Assembly: GCF_002259405.1 (NCBI RefSeq)
Contig: NZ_NPFW01000022.1
Span: forward strand, 372,001-436,000
Direction: 5' to 3'
Source of the DNA: Rhodococcus sp. 14-2483-1-2
GTDB taxonomy: Bacteria > Actinomycetota > Actinomycetes > Mycobacteriales > Mycobacteriaceae
Length of the DNA: 64,000 nucleotides
Every line of letters starts with the position of its first letter. The first letter of the stretch is position 1. Shown here piece after piece: positions 57,158 to 64,000 of this stretch. The translations under genes were made by a program, and so were the position numbers. Below the pieces are notes generated by a model. It saw nothing but the letters and a program-made list of their open reading frames with translations, did no database searches and was not told the origin of the DNA.

Positions 57158-57857
57158 ACTCGATGGTCCCGACGCCCCCGCCGACATCGATCTCGGCGGG
57201 GGCGTCGCCTTTCTGCACACCCCCTCGATGCCGTCACGGGGCGGCCTCGCTCTCACGCACGGTGCGGGCGGCAACTGCGAGTCGCTTCTACTGCAGCGCA
57301 TAGCGTCGGTATGGACAGCAGCCGGCTTCACGGTGCTGCGTTTCGACCTTCCTTTCCGAGTACGCAAGCCCAAGGGGCCGCCGCACCCGTCCCGGTCGGC
57401 CGAGGACCGGCTGGGCATCGCCGCTGCCGTCGACCGCCTTCGCGCCGAGACCGGCGGCTTCATCGCATTCGGTGGGCATTCCTACGGTGGCAGACAAGGG
57501 TCGATGATCGCGGCCGAGCAACCAGGTCTCGTCGACGGACTCGTTCTGACCTCCTATCCCCTGCACCCGCCGGGCAAGCCGGAGAAAGCTCGTACCCAGC
57601 ACCTGCCCGAACTGCGAACACCGACGGTGATGGTGCACGGCACGAAGGATCCGTTCGGCACCACTGCCGAATCGATCGCTGCGCTCGCGCTCGTCCCGGC
57701 CCCCACACTGCTTGTCGACATCGAGGGTGCAGGCCACGACCTTGCTCCGATCAAATACGACGCAGCCACGAAGACCCTTGCCGGTGCCTCCTCGTTGTTC
57801 GGTGGCCCGACGTCCGATTCGTCGGTTGTCGTCCCGCTCTTCGACCCGTCGCGCTGA
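57150..57857 (+). CDS. Alpha/beta hydrolase (dienelactone-hydrolase-like, KANL3/Tex30 type)
   Basis: The 235-residue protein has the nucleophile elbow GGHSYGGRQ near 113 (Ser in G-H-S-Y-G), an acid in VMVHGTKDPFG near 167, and the catalytic His in DIEGAGHDLAP near 200. The oxyanion region is LALTHGAGGNCES near 33. Cytosolic. Substrate unknown. ATG 57150 overlaps the upstream small gene, so the two are coupled; that coupling suggests, but does not show, a shared process. Confidence 0.85.
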   Translation: MPELDGPDAPADIDLGGGVAFLHTPSMPSRGGLALTHGAGGNCESLLLQRIASVWTAAGFTVLRFDLPFRVRKPKGPPHPSRSAEDRLGIAAAVDRLRAETGGFIAFGGHSYGGRQGSMIAAEQPGLVDGLVLTSYPLHPPGKPEKARTQHLPELRTPTVMVHGTKDPFGTTAESIAALALVPAPTLLVDIEGAGHDLAPIKYDAATKTLAGASSLFGGPTSDSSVVVPLFDPSR

Positions 57858-57873
57858 AGTGGTCTACTAAGGC

Positions 57874-58326
57874 ATGCCGACCTGGGGATGGTTCATCGTG
57901 GCGTTGGTCCTCGTCGACGCCGCAGTGCTGGCAGCGTGGCTGCTGGCCCGCAAGAAGCCCGGCACGTCCCCGGCGGGCTCGCACACCATCGGGCTCGTCG
58001 GTCTCGACGAGGGTGCCCGCGCAGATATTCATCGGCTGCTTGCCGCGAACAAGAAGATCCAGGCCATCAAGGTCTTTCGTCAACGGACAGGTGCCGGTCT
58101 CCTCGACGCGAAGAACGCGATCGAAAGCGTCCAACGCGGCGAGCCCTTTCCGTCCTCGGCCACCATCGTCGACGCCGCTCACTCCGGTCCGACACCCTGG
58201 GACGATCTGATCCCGCGATTGCAGTCACTGAAATCGGAGGGCAAAGCGATCTCGGCGATCAAGCTGCTTCGTGACCGAACCGGTCTGTCGTTGAGCGATG
58301 CCAAGAACGCGGTGGATCTGCTGTGA
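57874..58326 (+). CDS. Membrane-anchored protein with two ribosomal bL12 C-terminal-like hairpins
   Basis: The 150-residue protein has one N-terminal membrane segment at about 5-25 (GWFIVALVLVDAAVLAAWLL) and two copies of a helix-hairpin resembling the L7/L12 C-terminal domain core. Copy 1 is at 61-86 (KIQAIKVFRQRTGAGLLDAK), copy 2 at 124-150 (AISAIKLLRDRTGLSLSDAK). The pattern K-I-x-A-I-K-x-x-R-x-x-T-G-x-x-L-x-D-A-K closely follows the L12 signature. Function unknown; L12-like membrane proteins are common in actinobacteria. ATG 57874 is 16 bp after the hydrolase stop; the GNAT gene overlaps its stop (GTGA). Confidence 0.82.
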   Translation: MPTWGWFIVALVLVDAAVLAAWLLARKKPGTSPAGSHTIGLVGLDEGARADIHRLLAANKKIQAIKVFRQRTGAGLLDAKNAIESVQRGEPFPSSATIVDAAHSGPTPWDDLIPRLQSLKSEGKAISAIKLLRDRTGLSLSDAKNAVDLL

Positions 58327-58850
58327 CCGTGCGCGTGGCAGCACTCGCCGATGCACATCGCGTCGCCGAGGTGGCCGCGTCGACTTTTCCGCTCGCCTGC
58401 CCGCCGGGAACCCGGCCCGAGGACATCGAGCAGTTCATCTCCACCGTGTTGTCGACCGAGCACTTCGAGAACTACATCGCCGACGCTGCCCGGACGGTCC
58501 TCGTCGACGAAACCGTCGATGCCGACGTCGTTGGCTACGCGATGCTCGTGTCGGGAACTCCTACGGACCCGGACATTCGCGCGACCCTCTCGCACCATCC
58601 GACCACGGAGATCAGCAAACTCTATGTGCGGCCGACCCAGCACGGCAGCGGAGCAGCAGGGCGATTGATGACGTCATCGCTCGTCCATGCACGTGACTCC
58701 GGTTGTGCGACAGCATGGTTGGGCGTCAATCAGCAGAACGTGCGGGCCCAGAAGTTCTACGCCAAACACGGCTTCGAGATCGTGGGCACCAAGACGTTCG
58801 TCGTCGGGGTCCAGACGCACGACGACTACGTCATGCAGGTGCGGCTGTGA
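58323..58850 (+). CDS. GNAT-family N-acetyltransferase
   Basis: The 175-residue GNAT has the acetyl-CoA-binding pattern ISKLYVRPTQHGSGAAGRLM near 98-117 (Q/R-x-x-G-x-G/A replaced by QHGSGAAG), LGVNQQNVRAQKFYAKHGFE near 133-152 with the typical N-x-x-A-x-x-F-Y motif. Acceptor unknown. The GTG 58323 start overlaps the L12-like gene stop by 4 bp. A similar gene precedes the zapE-like gene in M. tuberculosis (Rv2669), so this marks the return of conserved gene order. Confidence 0.9.
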   Translation: MTVRVAALADAHRVAEVAASTFPLACPPGTRPEDIEQFISTVLSTEHFENYIADAARTVLVDETVDADVVGYAMLVSGTPTDPDIRATLSHHPTTEISKLYVRPTQHGSGAAGRLMTSSLVHARDSGCATAWLGVNQQNVRAQKFYAKHGFEIVGTKTFVVGVQTHDDYVMQVRL

Positions 58851-58857
58851 CGACAGC

Positions 58858-59871
58858 TCAGCCGACTGCGGCGAAACGGGACAACGCGAGCAGACGCGAG
58901 GTAGCGCGCAGGTACTTCTTGCGGTAGCCGCCGGCCAACATCTCCTCGGTGAAGATCTCGTCGAGCTTGCCGCCCGAGGCCGTCACCGGGATGCCCGCGT
59001 CGTACAGGCGGTCGGCGAGAACCACCAGGCGCAGGGCGATGGCCTGATCCGATGCCGGGTGCACGTTCTTCAAGAACACCGCAGGAATGCCGTCGAGCAA
59101 CTTGCCGTAGCGCGAGGGGTGCAGAGTGCTCAGATGCGCCAGCAGCTCGTCGAAATCGTCCAAGGTTGCGCCCTCGACAGTATCGGCGCGGTCGATCAGC
59201 TCGGACTCGGACGTGGGCTCGGGAGCCGGGGGCAGATCGCGGTGGCGGTAGTCGGGGCCGTCGACCCGGATGGACTCGAAGATCGAACCGAGCTTCTTGA
59301 TCTCCCGCATGAAGTCCTCGGCAGCGAAGCGACCCTCACCGAGCTGCCCGGGCAAGGTGTTCGAGGTCGCGACGATGGACACTCCGCGCTGCGAGAGCTC
59401 GGAGAGCAACCGCGAGACCAACATCGTGTCGCCGGGATCGTCCAGCTCGAACTCGTCGATGCACAACACGCTGTGGTTCGAGAGTTCTTCGAGTGCCTTG
59501 TTGAAGCCGAGGGCACCGACCACGTGGGTGAGCTCGACGAACGTGCCGAACGCCTTGGGTTCGGGAACGCTGTGGTAAATCGAGGCGAGCAAGTGGGTCT
59601 TGCCGACGCCGAAGCCACCGTCGAGGTACAGGCCTGCACCGATGGCCGGGGTCTTCTTGCCGAAAAGGCCGCGCTTGCCCTTGCCGCGGATCTTCTGCAC
59701 CTTGTTCGCGAACTCCTCGGCCTTCGCGACCGCAGCAGCCTGCGTCGGCTCCTTGGGGTCGGGAATGTACGAGGCGAAACTGACGTCGTCGAACATCGCC
59801 GGCGGGACCATCTGCGCGATCAGCTGATCGGAGGGGACCACGGGATTTCGGTCGACAAGGCGTGCGGGCAT
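58858..59871 (-). CDS. zapE: ZapE/AFG1-family AAA ATPase
   Basis: The 337-residue ATPase has Walker A GGFGVGKTH at 85-93 and Walker B VLCIDEFELDDPGD near 135-148, sensor SIVATSNTLPGQLGEGRF near 165-182, and a C-terminal YFDELCG-type region replaced here by FDEIFTEEML. In E. coli ZapE affects the Z ring; in actinobacteria its role is not known. Convergent with the GNAT gene and divergent from ribD-like. Confidence 0.92.
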   Translation of the reverse strand: MPARLVDRNPVVPSDQLIAQMVPPAMFDDVSFASYIPDPKEPTQAAAVAKAEEFANKVQKIRGKGKRGLFGKKTPAIGAGLYLDGGFGVGKTHLLASIYHSVPEPKAFGTFVELTHVVGALGFNKALEELSNHSVLCIDEFELDDPGDTMLVSRLLSELSQRGVSIVATSNTLPGQLGEGRFAAEDFMREIKKLGSIFESIRVDGPDYRHRDLPPAPEPTSESELIDRADTVEGATLDDFDELLAHLSTLHPSRYGKLLDGIPAVFLKNVHPASDQAIALRLVVLADRLYDAGIPVTASGGKLDEIFTEEMLAGGYRKKYLRATSRLLALSRFAAVG

Positions 59872-59905
59872 TTGTCAAGCGTAACGACGTGGTCTGATCT
59901 CTCTC

Positions 59906-60694
59906 ATGCAGCTTCTCCATATTGGGACCTACTTCACATCGGAGCAGGCAACCGAGTCCGTGCTCACCGTCGGATCGACACTCGACGACGATGCCGTCCG
60001 CGCCCTGCACGCGTACCCGACCGATCTCGACCGACCGTGGATCCGCACGAACTTCGTCGCCAGCATCGACGGATCGGTCACCGCGAACGGTAAGTCGGCG
60101 GGCCTGGGAACCCCCGCGGATGCCCGACTGTTCGGCATTCTCCGAGAAATGTGCGACGCCGTCCTGGTCGGGGCCGGTACCGCGCGCGCCGAGAACTACG
60201 GCGGCGTCTCACTGTCCGCCGAAGCAAAGGCACGGCGGGTGGCGGGCGGACTGGCACCGGTTCCGACGATCGTGGTGGTCACCGCCTCCGGGTCGATCGA
60301 CGCAGATTCTCGATTGATCACCGACACCGACGTGCAGCCGGTGGTGCTGACCTCGGCGGCGGCGGACGGCTCGAAGGTGGCAGCGCTTCGTTCGGCGGGA
60401 GCGACGGTGCTCGAGGTCTCCGGCGAATCGGTGTCGACCGACGACATCGTTGCGACGCTGGGCGACCTCGGATTCCGTCGCATCCTGTGTGAGGGCGGAC
60501 CAGGACTGTTCGGGCAACTCGTCTCCGACGGGGCGGCGGACGATCTGTGTCTGACGATCTCGCCGACGCTGGTCGCCGGAGAGGCGGGCCGTATCGCCCA
60601 TGCATCCGACGCGTCCGACGCGCCCATGCACCGGGCACACGTCCTGGGAGATGCGGACGGAACGCTGCTCACGCGCTGGGTGCGTCAGCGATGA
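59906..60694 (+). CDS. RibD C-terminal-domain reductase (Rv2671-like)
   Basis: The 262-residue DHFR-fold protein of the pyrimidine reductase family has WIRTNFVASIDGSVT near 45-59 (substrate), CDAVLVGAGTARAENYG near 88, the nucleotide-binding ILCEGGPGLFGQLV near 191. It lacks the N-terminal deaminase domain of RibD. In M. tuberculosis the equivalent protein can act as a dihydrofolate reductase and is linked to antifolate response, so the physiological reaction is open. ATG 59906 starts 34 bp from the divergent zapE. Confidence 0.88.
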   Translation: MQLLHIGTYFTSEQATESVLTVGSTLDDDAVRALHAYPTDLDRPWIRTNFVASIDGSVTANGKSAGLGTPADARLFGILREMCDAVLVGAGTARAENYGGVSLSAEAKARRVAGGLAPVPTIVVVTASGSIDADSRLITDTDVQPVVLTSAAADGSKVAALRSAGATVLEVSGESVSTDDIVATLGDLGFRRILCEGGPGLFGQLVSDGAADDLCLTISPTLVAGEAGRIAHASDASDAPMHRAHVLGDADGTLLTRWVRQR

Positions 60695-60740
60695 GCAGCG
60701 CGCGGACCGCCGTCGATCGAAAAGTCGATAGCCTCGCACG

Positions 60741-62303
60741 GTGACGCAGAAACGAACGTTGCTCGCCGCGGTCCTCGTCCTCGCCACGATGTGCGCGGCC
60801 TGCGGTGCCGGCCCGTCGATCCGACCCGACGTCGCGGTGGAACAACGCTCCCCCGGTCAGCCCGCCGAGTCCTCGGCAGACGCGCCACCGGAACCGGTCG
60901 CACTCGCCGTTCCGGCCACCGATCTCGACTGGGCCGACTGCACCGCAGCAACACTCGGGACCTTCGGGCTCACCTCCACCACCCCCGGTCTGACACTCGA
61001 ATGCGCAGAATACGAAGCCGACGTGGATGCGAGTGGGCAGATGTTCGGCACCTTCGCCGTCGGGGCGCTGCGAGCGCGGCTCGACAGAACGCCAGCCGAT
61101 GCAGGACCGCTGGTGTTCACGTCCGGTTCGGATCGGTCCTCGATTGCCACGTTGGCCACGATGGCCGCCGGTCCGCTCGCGACGCTGCTCGAGGCTCATC
61201 CCATCGTCGCGGTGGATCGACGCGGAATCGGCCGATCCACTGCCGTGGACTGCATCGACGACGTCACCGGACCCGCCGTCGACGCGCTGGGGCAGTTCAC
61301 CAGATCCGATGCCGACACGGTCGACCGCGCTGTCGACGCCGGTCGTGACGCCACGATCGAGTGCACCGACACGTTGCAACCGCAGGAGCTCGCGTTCGGA
61401 ACTACCTACGCGGCGGACGATCTGGACCGTCTGCGGCAACTGTGGGGTGTGGAACAGATCGGCCTGATCGGATCGGGCAACGGCGCGCTCACCGCGCTGG
61501 CGTACGCGGCGAAGTTCCCGGCCAACATCTCGCGCTTGATCCTCGATTCGCCGACCGGTGTCGGCACCGATCAGATCACGTTGGCCGAGCAGCGCACGCA
61601 GGGCAAGGAAGCGGCCTTCAGAGCGTTCGCGCAGCGATGCGTCGCGCTGAACTGCTCCCTCGGCAGCGATCCGACGGCCGCCGTCGCCGAGCTGCTCCGA
61701 CGCGCCGCCGGCGGCGAGTTCTCACCGCTGTCCACCCACGAGATTCTCGACGGCATCACCTTCGCCCTGGCATCGACAGCAGGCGACGCCTCGTCTCGGG
61801 CCACGGGGCTCTCCACAGCCCTGTCCTCGGCTGCCGATTCCGACACCACCGCGCTGGCGGCCCTCGCCGAACGCGGCCGAAACGCCTACAGCACCGACGG
61901 TCAGTTCGTGTCTCGGTGCACGGACGGGCAGCAGTGGCCGTCGCCGCAGGGCGTTCGCGACCTGTCGTCGCAGTGGAACGACCGCTACCCGATCTACGGC
62001 ACCGACGCCGCTCTGACGGCGCTGCTGTGCTCGTCGTGGCCGACGGCTCCGTCCACACCGCTGCCCACTTCCCTGGAGGTTCCGGTGTTGGTCCTGTCCA
62101 ATGCAGGCGATCCGATCGTGGGCAACGGCGGTTTGTCCTCGGTCACGGGGTTGGTCGGGGCGACCGGTGCAGGCGTCGCGTCGGCCGCGTGGCAGGGCAG
62201 CGGGCATCCGAGCCTCGGCGGATCGCAGTGTCTACAGAGCGCTGCGGTGAACTACGCACGCGACACCGCACTTCCGACCGACGGCACCGTCTGCCCCGCC
62301 TGA
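60741..62303 (+). CDS. Exported alpha/beta-hydrolase-fold lipoprotein, catalytic serine apparently lost
   Basis: The 520-residue protein resembles secreted tripeptidyl-peptidase-like alpha/beta hydrolases. The signal peptide ends near MCAACG (probable lipobox with Cys 21). VAVDRRGIGRST near 157 and YAAKFPANISRLILDSPTGV near 255 are typical. The nucleophile elbow reads IGSGNGAL, where GxSxG is expected; alignment by eye puts Gly 246 at the nucleophile. The other triad residues seem present: Asp in LSNAGDPIVG near 440 and His in GSGHPSLGG near 482. C-terminal cysteines QCLQSA and TVCPA as in the family. Possibly a non-enzymatic relative. GTG 60741. Confidence 0.82.
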   Translation: MTQKRTLLAAVLVLATMCAACGAGPSIRPDVAVEQRSPGQPAESSADAPPEPVALAVPATDLDWADCTAATLGTFGLTSTTPGLTLECAEYEADVDASGQMFGTFAVGALRARLDRTPADAGPLVFTSGSDRSSIATLATMAAGPLATLLEAHPIVAVDRRGIGRSTAVDCIDDVTGPAVDALGQFTRSDADTVDRAVDAGRDATIECTDTLQPQELAFGTTYAADDLDRLRQLWGVEQIGLIGSGNGALTALAYAAKFPANISRLILDSPTGVGTDQITLAEQRTQGKEAAFRAFAQRCVALNCSLGSDPTAAVAELLRRAAGGEFSPLSTHEILDGITFALASTAGDASSRATGLSTALSSAADSDTTALAALAERGRNAYSTDGQFVSRCTDGQQWPSPQGVRDLSSQWNDRYPIYGTDAALTALLCSSWPTAPSTPLPTSLEVPVLVLSNAGDPIVGNGGLSSVTGLVGATGAGVASAAWQGSGHPSLGGSQCLQSAAVNYARDTALPTDGTVCPA

Positions 62304-62366
62304 GTCGGGCGCCCATCGCGGGGTGTCCTTCGCCGGTGCGGTCCCCGTCTCGGGTACCGTTCCCGG

Positions 62367-63605
62367 GTGTCACTTAGCTTTCTGGAGCCGCGGTCAGGGC
62401 GGACGACCGCCGAGGTAATCAAGTACGCCCTGTGGCCGATCGCCATCATGACCGTCATCCAGCGGGTGGTGATCAAGGCGGTCAACGGAGACATCACCAA
62501 CGATTTCAACCCGGTGTACAGCGCCGCCCTGGCATTCCTCAACCGCCAGCCGGTGTACACGGCGAATTTCGACTCGGTCGATCCGCACTACCTGTATCAG
62601 CCGAGCGCGACGATGCTGCTCTCCCCCATTGCCGTCATCGATCCCGAGCGATCCCGCTGGCTGTTCATCATCGCCAGCACGATCGCAATACTGCTGGCGC
62701 TGTACATCCTGTTGCGCATCTTCGGATTCCGCCTCGATTCGGTGGCAGCCCCCGCACTCCTGCTGGCCGCCTTCGTCAGCGAAACGGTGACCAACACCTT
62801 GGTGTTCACCAACTTCAACGGCTTCGTGCTTCTCGGAGAGGTCGCCTTCCTCGGATTCCTCCTCCAGCGCAAGGACCTGTCGGCCGGCGTTGCCATGGGT
62901 CTGACTCTGGCGATCAAGCCCATGCTTGCGCCGCTACTGCTGCTTCCCCTGATGACGCGTCAGTGGAAGGTGTTCATCACCTCGATCGCGATCCCCGTGG
63001 TCATGATGGCCATCGCCTGGCCGCTCTCGGTGGACCCGATGAACTTCATCGACCGGACGCTGCCATACCTACTGCAGACTCGCGACTACTTCAACAGTGC
63101 TGTCGTGGGTAACGGGCGCTACTACGGTGTTCCCGAACTGCTCACCCTCGGCATCCGCGCGGTCCTGGGAATCATGGTTCTGATCTCGCTGTGGCTGCTC
63201 TACCGGTACTGCCGCGAGGACCGACTGTTCTTCTTCGCGACCACCTCGGGCTTGATCCTCACCGCGCATTGGCTGTTGGGCTCGCTCGGCCAGATGTACT
63301 ACTCGATGATGCTGTTCCCGCTGCTCATGACCGTCGTGTTGAAGAATTCGCTGCTGCGAAACTGGCCTGCCTGGCTCGCGATCTACGGGTTCATGAACTA
63401 CGACCGATGGCTCTCGGGGCGATGGATCGAAACCGGGCGCGCGCTGGACTATCTCCGCACCACTTTCGGCTGGGCCCTGCTGATCGTCGTCATCTTCGGC
63501 GTGCTCGTCGGACGCTGGTTCGCCGCCCGAAGCGAAGGGCGACTCGACGACGGAATCGAACCGAGCTACCTGTTGCCGAGCGCTCCACCAGCGAAAACGG
63601 CATAG
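62367..63605 (+). CDS. aftC: Arabinofuranosyltransferase AftC-like GT87 membrane protein
   Basis: The 412-residue, roughly ten-TM GT-C glycosyltransferase would add alpha-1,3 arabinofuranosyl branches to arabinogalactan and lipoarabinomannan using decaprenyl-phospho-arabinose. First extracellular loop near residue 45-75 contains NDFNPVYSAALAFLNRQPVY and SVDPHYLYQPSATML, typical of GT87. Membrane segments follow (LLFLLQ-type hydrophobic stretches). GTG 62367. The position after ribD and a protease-like lipoprotein, before msrB, matches M. tuberculosis (Rv2673). Confidence 0.9.
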   Translation: MSLSFLEPRSGRTTAEVIKYALWPIAIMTVIQRVVIKAVNGDITNDFNPVYSAALAFLNRQPVYTANFDSVDPHYLYQPSATMLLSPIAVIDPERSRWLFIIASTIAILLALYILLRIFGFRLDSVAAPALLLAAFVSETVTNTLVFTNFNGFVLLGEVAFLGFLLQRKDLSAGVAMGLTLAIKPMLAPLLLLPLMTRQWKVFITSIAIPVVMMAIAWPLSVDPMNFIDRTLPYLLQTRDYFNSAVVGNGRYYGVPELLTLGIRAVLGIMVLISLWLLYRYCREDRLFFFATTSGLILTAHWLLGSLGQMYYSMMLFPLLMTVVLKNSLLRNWPAWLAIYGFMNYDRWLSGRWIETGRALDYLRTTFGWALLIVVIFGVLVGRWFAARSEGRLDDGIEPSYLLPSAPPAKTA

Positions 63606-63632
63606 CCCGACAAATCGTATTAGCGTGTAAGC

Positions 63633-64000
63633 ATGAGTTCAGCTACCGACAAAAACTCCGCCCCGGCCGTCCAGCTCACCGACGCGCAGTGGCGCGAGAA
63701 GCTGACCCCCGAGGAATACGCGGTGCTCCGCCAGGCAGGCACCGAACGTCCCGGCGTCGGCGAATACACCGATACCACCACCGAAGGCATCTACGAATGC
63801 CGCGCCTGCGGAGCCGAACTGTTCCGCAGCACCGAAAAGTTCGAATCGCATTGCGGCTGGCCGTCCTTCTTCGACCCGGCCGACAGCGACGCCGTCATCC
63901 TGAAGGAAGACACCACACTGGGAATGCGCCGCGTCGAGGTCGTCTGCCGCACCTGCCACAGCCACCTCGGGCACGTCTTCGAGGGCGAGGGCTACCCCAC
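63633..64000 (+). CDS. msrB: Peptide methionine (R)-S-oxide reductase, 3-prime end beyond the window
   Basis: ATG 63633, 122 codons present. Repairs methionine-R-sulfoxide in proteins. Zinc-binding pairs C-x2-C are CRAC in IYECRACGAELF and CRTC in EVVCRTCHSHLGH. The substrate-binding motif is HCGWPSF near residue 74. The catalytic Cys of the RYCxN motif lies past the right edge. TATTAG at 63620-63625 is a possible -10 box, giving a very short leader. Confidence 0.95.
   Translation, partial: MSSATDKNSAPAVQLTDAQWREKLTPEEYAVLRQAGTERPGVGEYTDTTTEGIYECRACGAELFRSTEKFESHCGWPSFFDPADSDAVILKEDTTLGMRRVEVVCRTCHSHLGHVFEGEGYP

Overview
The window is high-GC actinobacterial chromosome, most likely Rhodococcus or a close relative in the Mycobacteriales. 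This is inferred from GTG/TTG starts with 4-bp stop/start overlaps, the phosphatidylinositol-mannoside genes (pgsA, a PatA-like acyltransferase, pimA), an AftC-type arabinofuranosyltransferase, LexA boxes of the TCGAAC-N4-GTTCGA type, and a gene order that, from memory, follows Mycobacterium tuberculosis from about Rv2539c to Rv2614c and then resumes at about Rv2669 to Rv2674. No alignment was run.

Layout. 1-9160: minus-strand run aroK (cut by the window edge), aroC, a small prepilin peptidase, aroE, mltG, ruvX, alaS and rarA. 9210-17675: an APH-fold protein and a three-gene transglutaminase / circularly permuted ATP-grasp + Alpha-E / transglutaminase-DUF2126 operon. 17882-28730: two proline-rich membrane proteins, aspS, a YpfJ-type zinc metallopeptidase, a radical SAM gene with a LexA box at its start, a DUF3237 protein, hisS with an MBL hydrolase, and two consecutive exported cyclophilins. 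28797-43626: relA, apt, a peptide-binding-type lipoprotein, secF, secD, yajC, ruvB, ruvA, ruvC (second LexA box), yebC, pdxT, tesB, a kinase-like protein without a P-loop, and pdxS. 43811-50725: the PIM operon thrS - HIT - pgsA - acyltransferase - pimA - LemA/Nudix, preceded by a small membrane protein.

50751-51430 holds four tRNA genes (Val-CAC on minus; Gly-GCC, Cys-GCA and Val-GAC on plus) with strong terminators. Immediately downstream of the last tRNA, about 51430-56650 is an accessory island. Its genes are not the expected orthologues, part of it is visibly poorer in G+C, and no integrase remains. The island carries a four-gene minus-strand cassette (56368 to 53425): a 70-aa protein with a perfect ribosome-binding site, a 223-aa beta-rich protein, a 212-aa protein with a PD-(D/E)XK nuclease signature, and a 478-aa protein whose N-terminus looks like an inactivated copy of such a domain. 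The cassette is the best candidate here for an undescribed defence or toxin-antitoxin-like system.

56873-64000 returns to core genome: a small acidic protein, an alpha/beta hydrolase, a membrane protein with two ribosomal-L12-like hairpins, a GNAT, zapE, a RibD-type reductase, an alpha/beta-hydrolase lipoprotein that seems to lack its serine nucleophile, aftC, and the start of msrB. No rRNA, CRISPR array or insertion sequence was seen.
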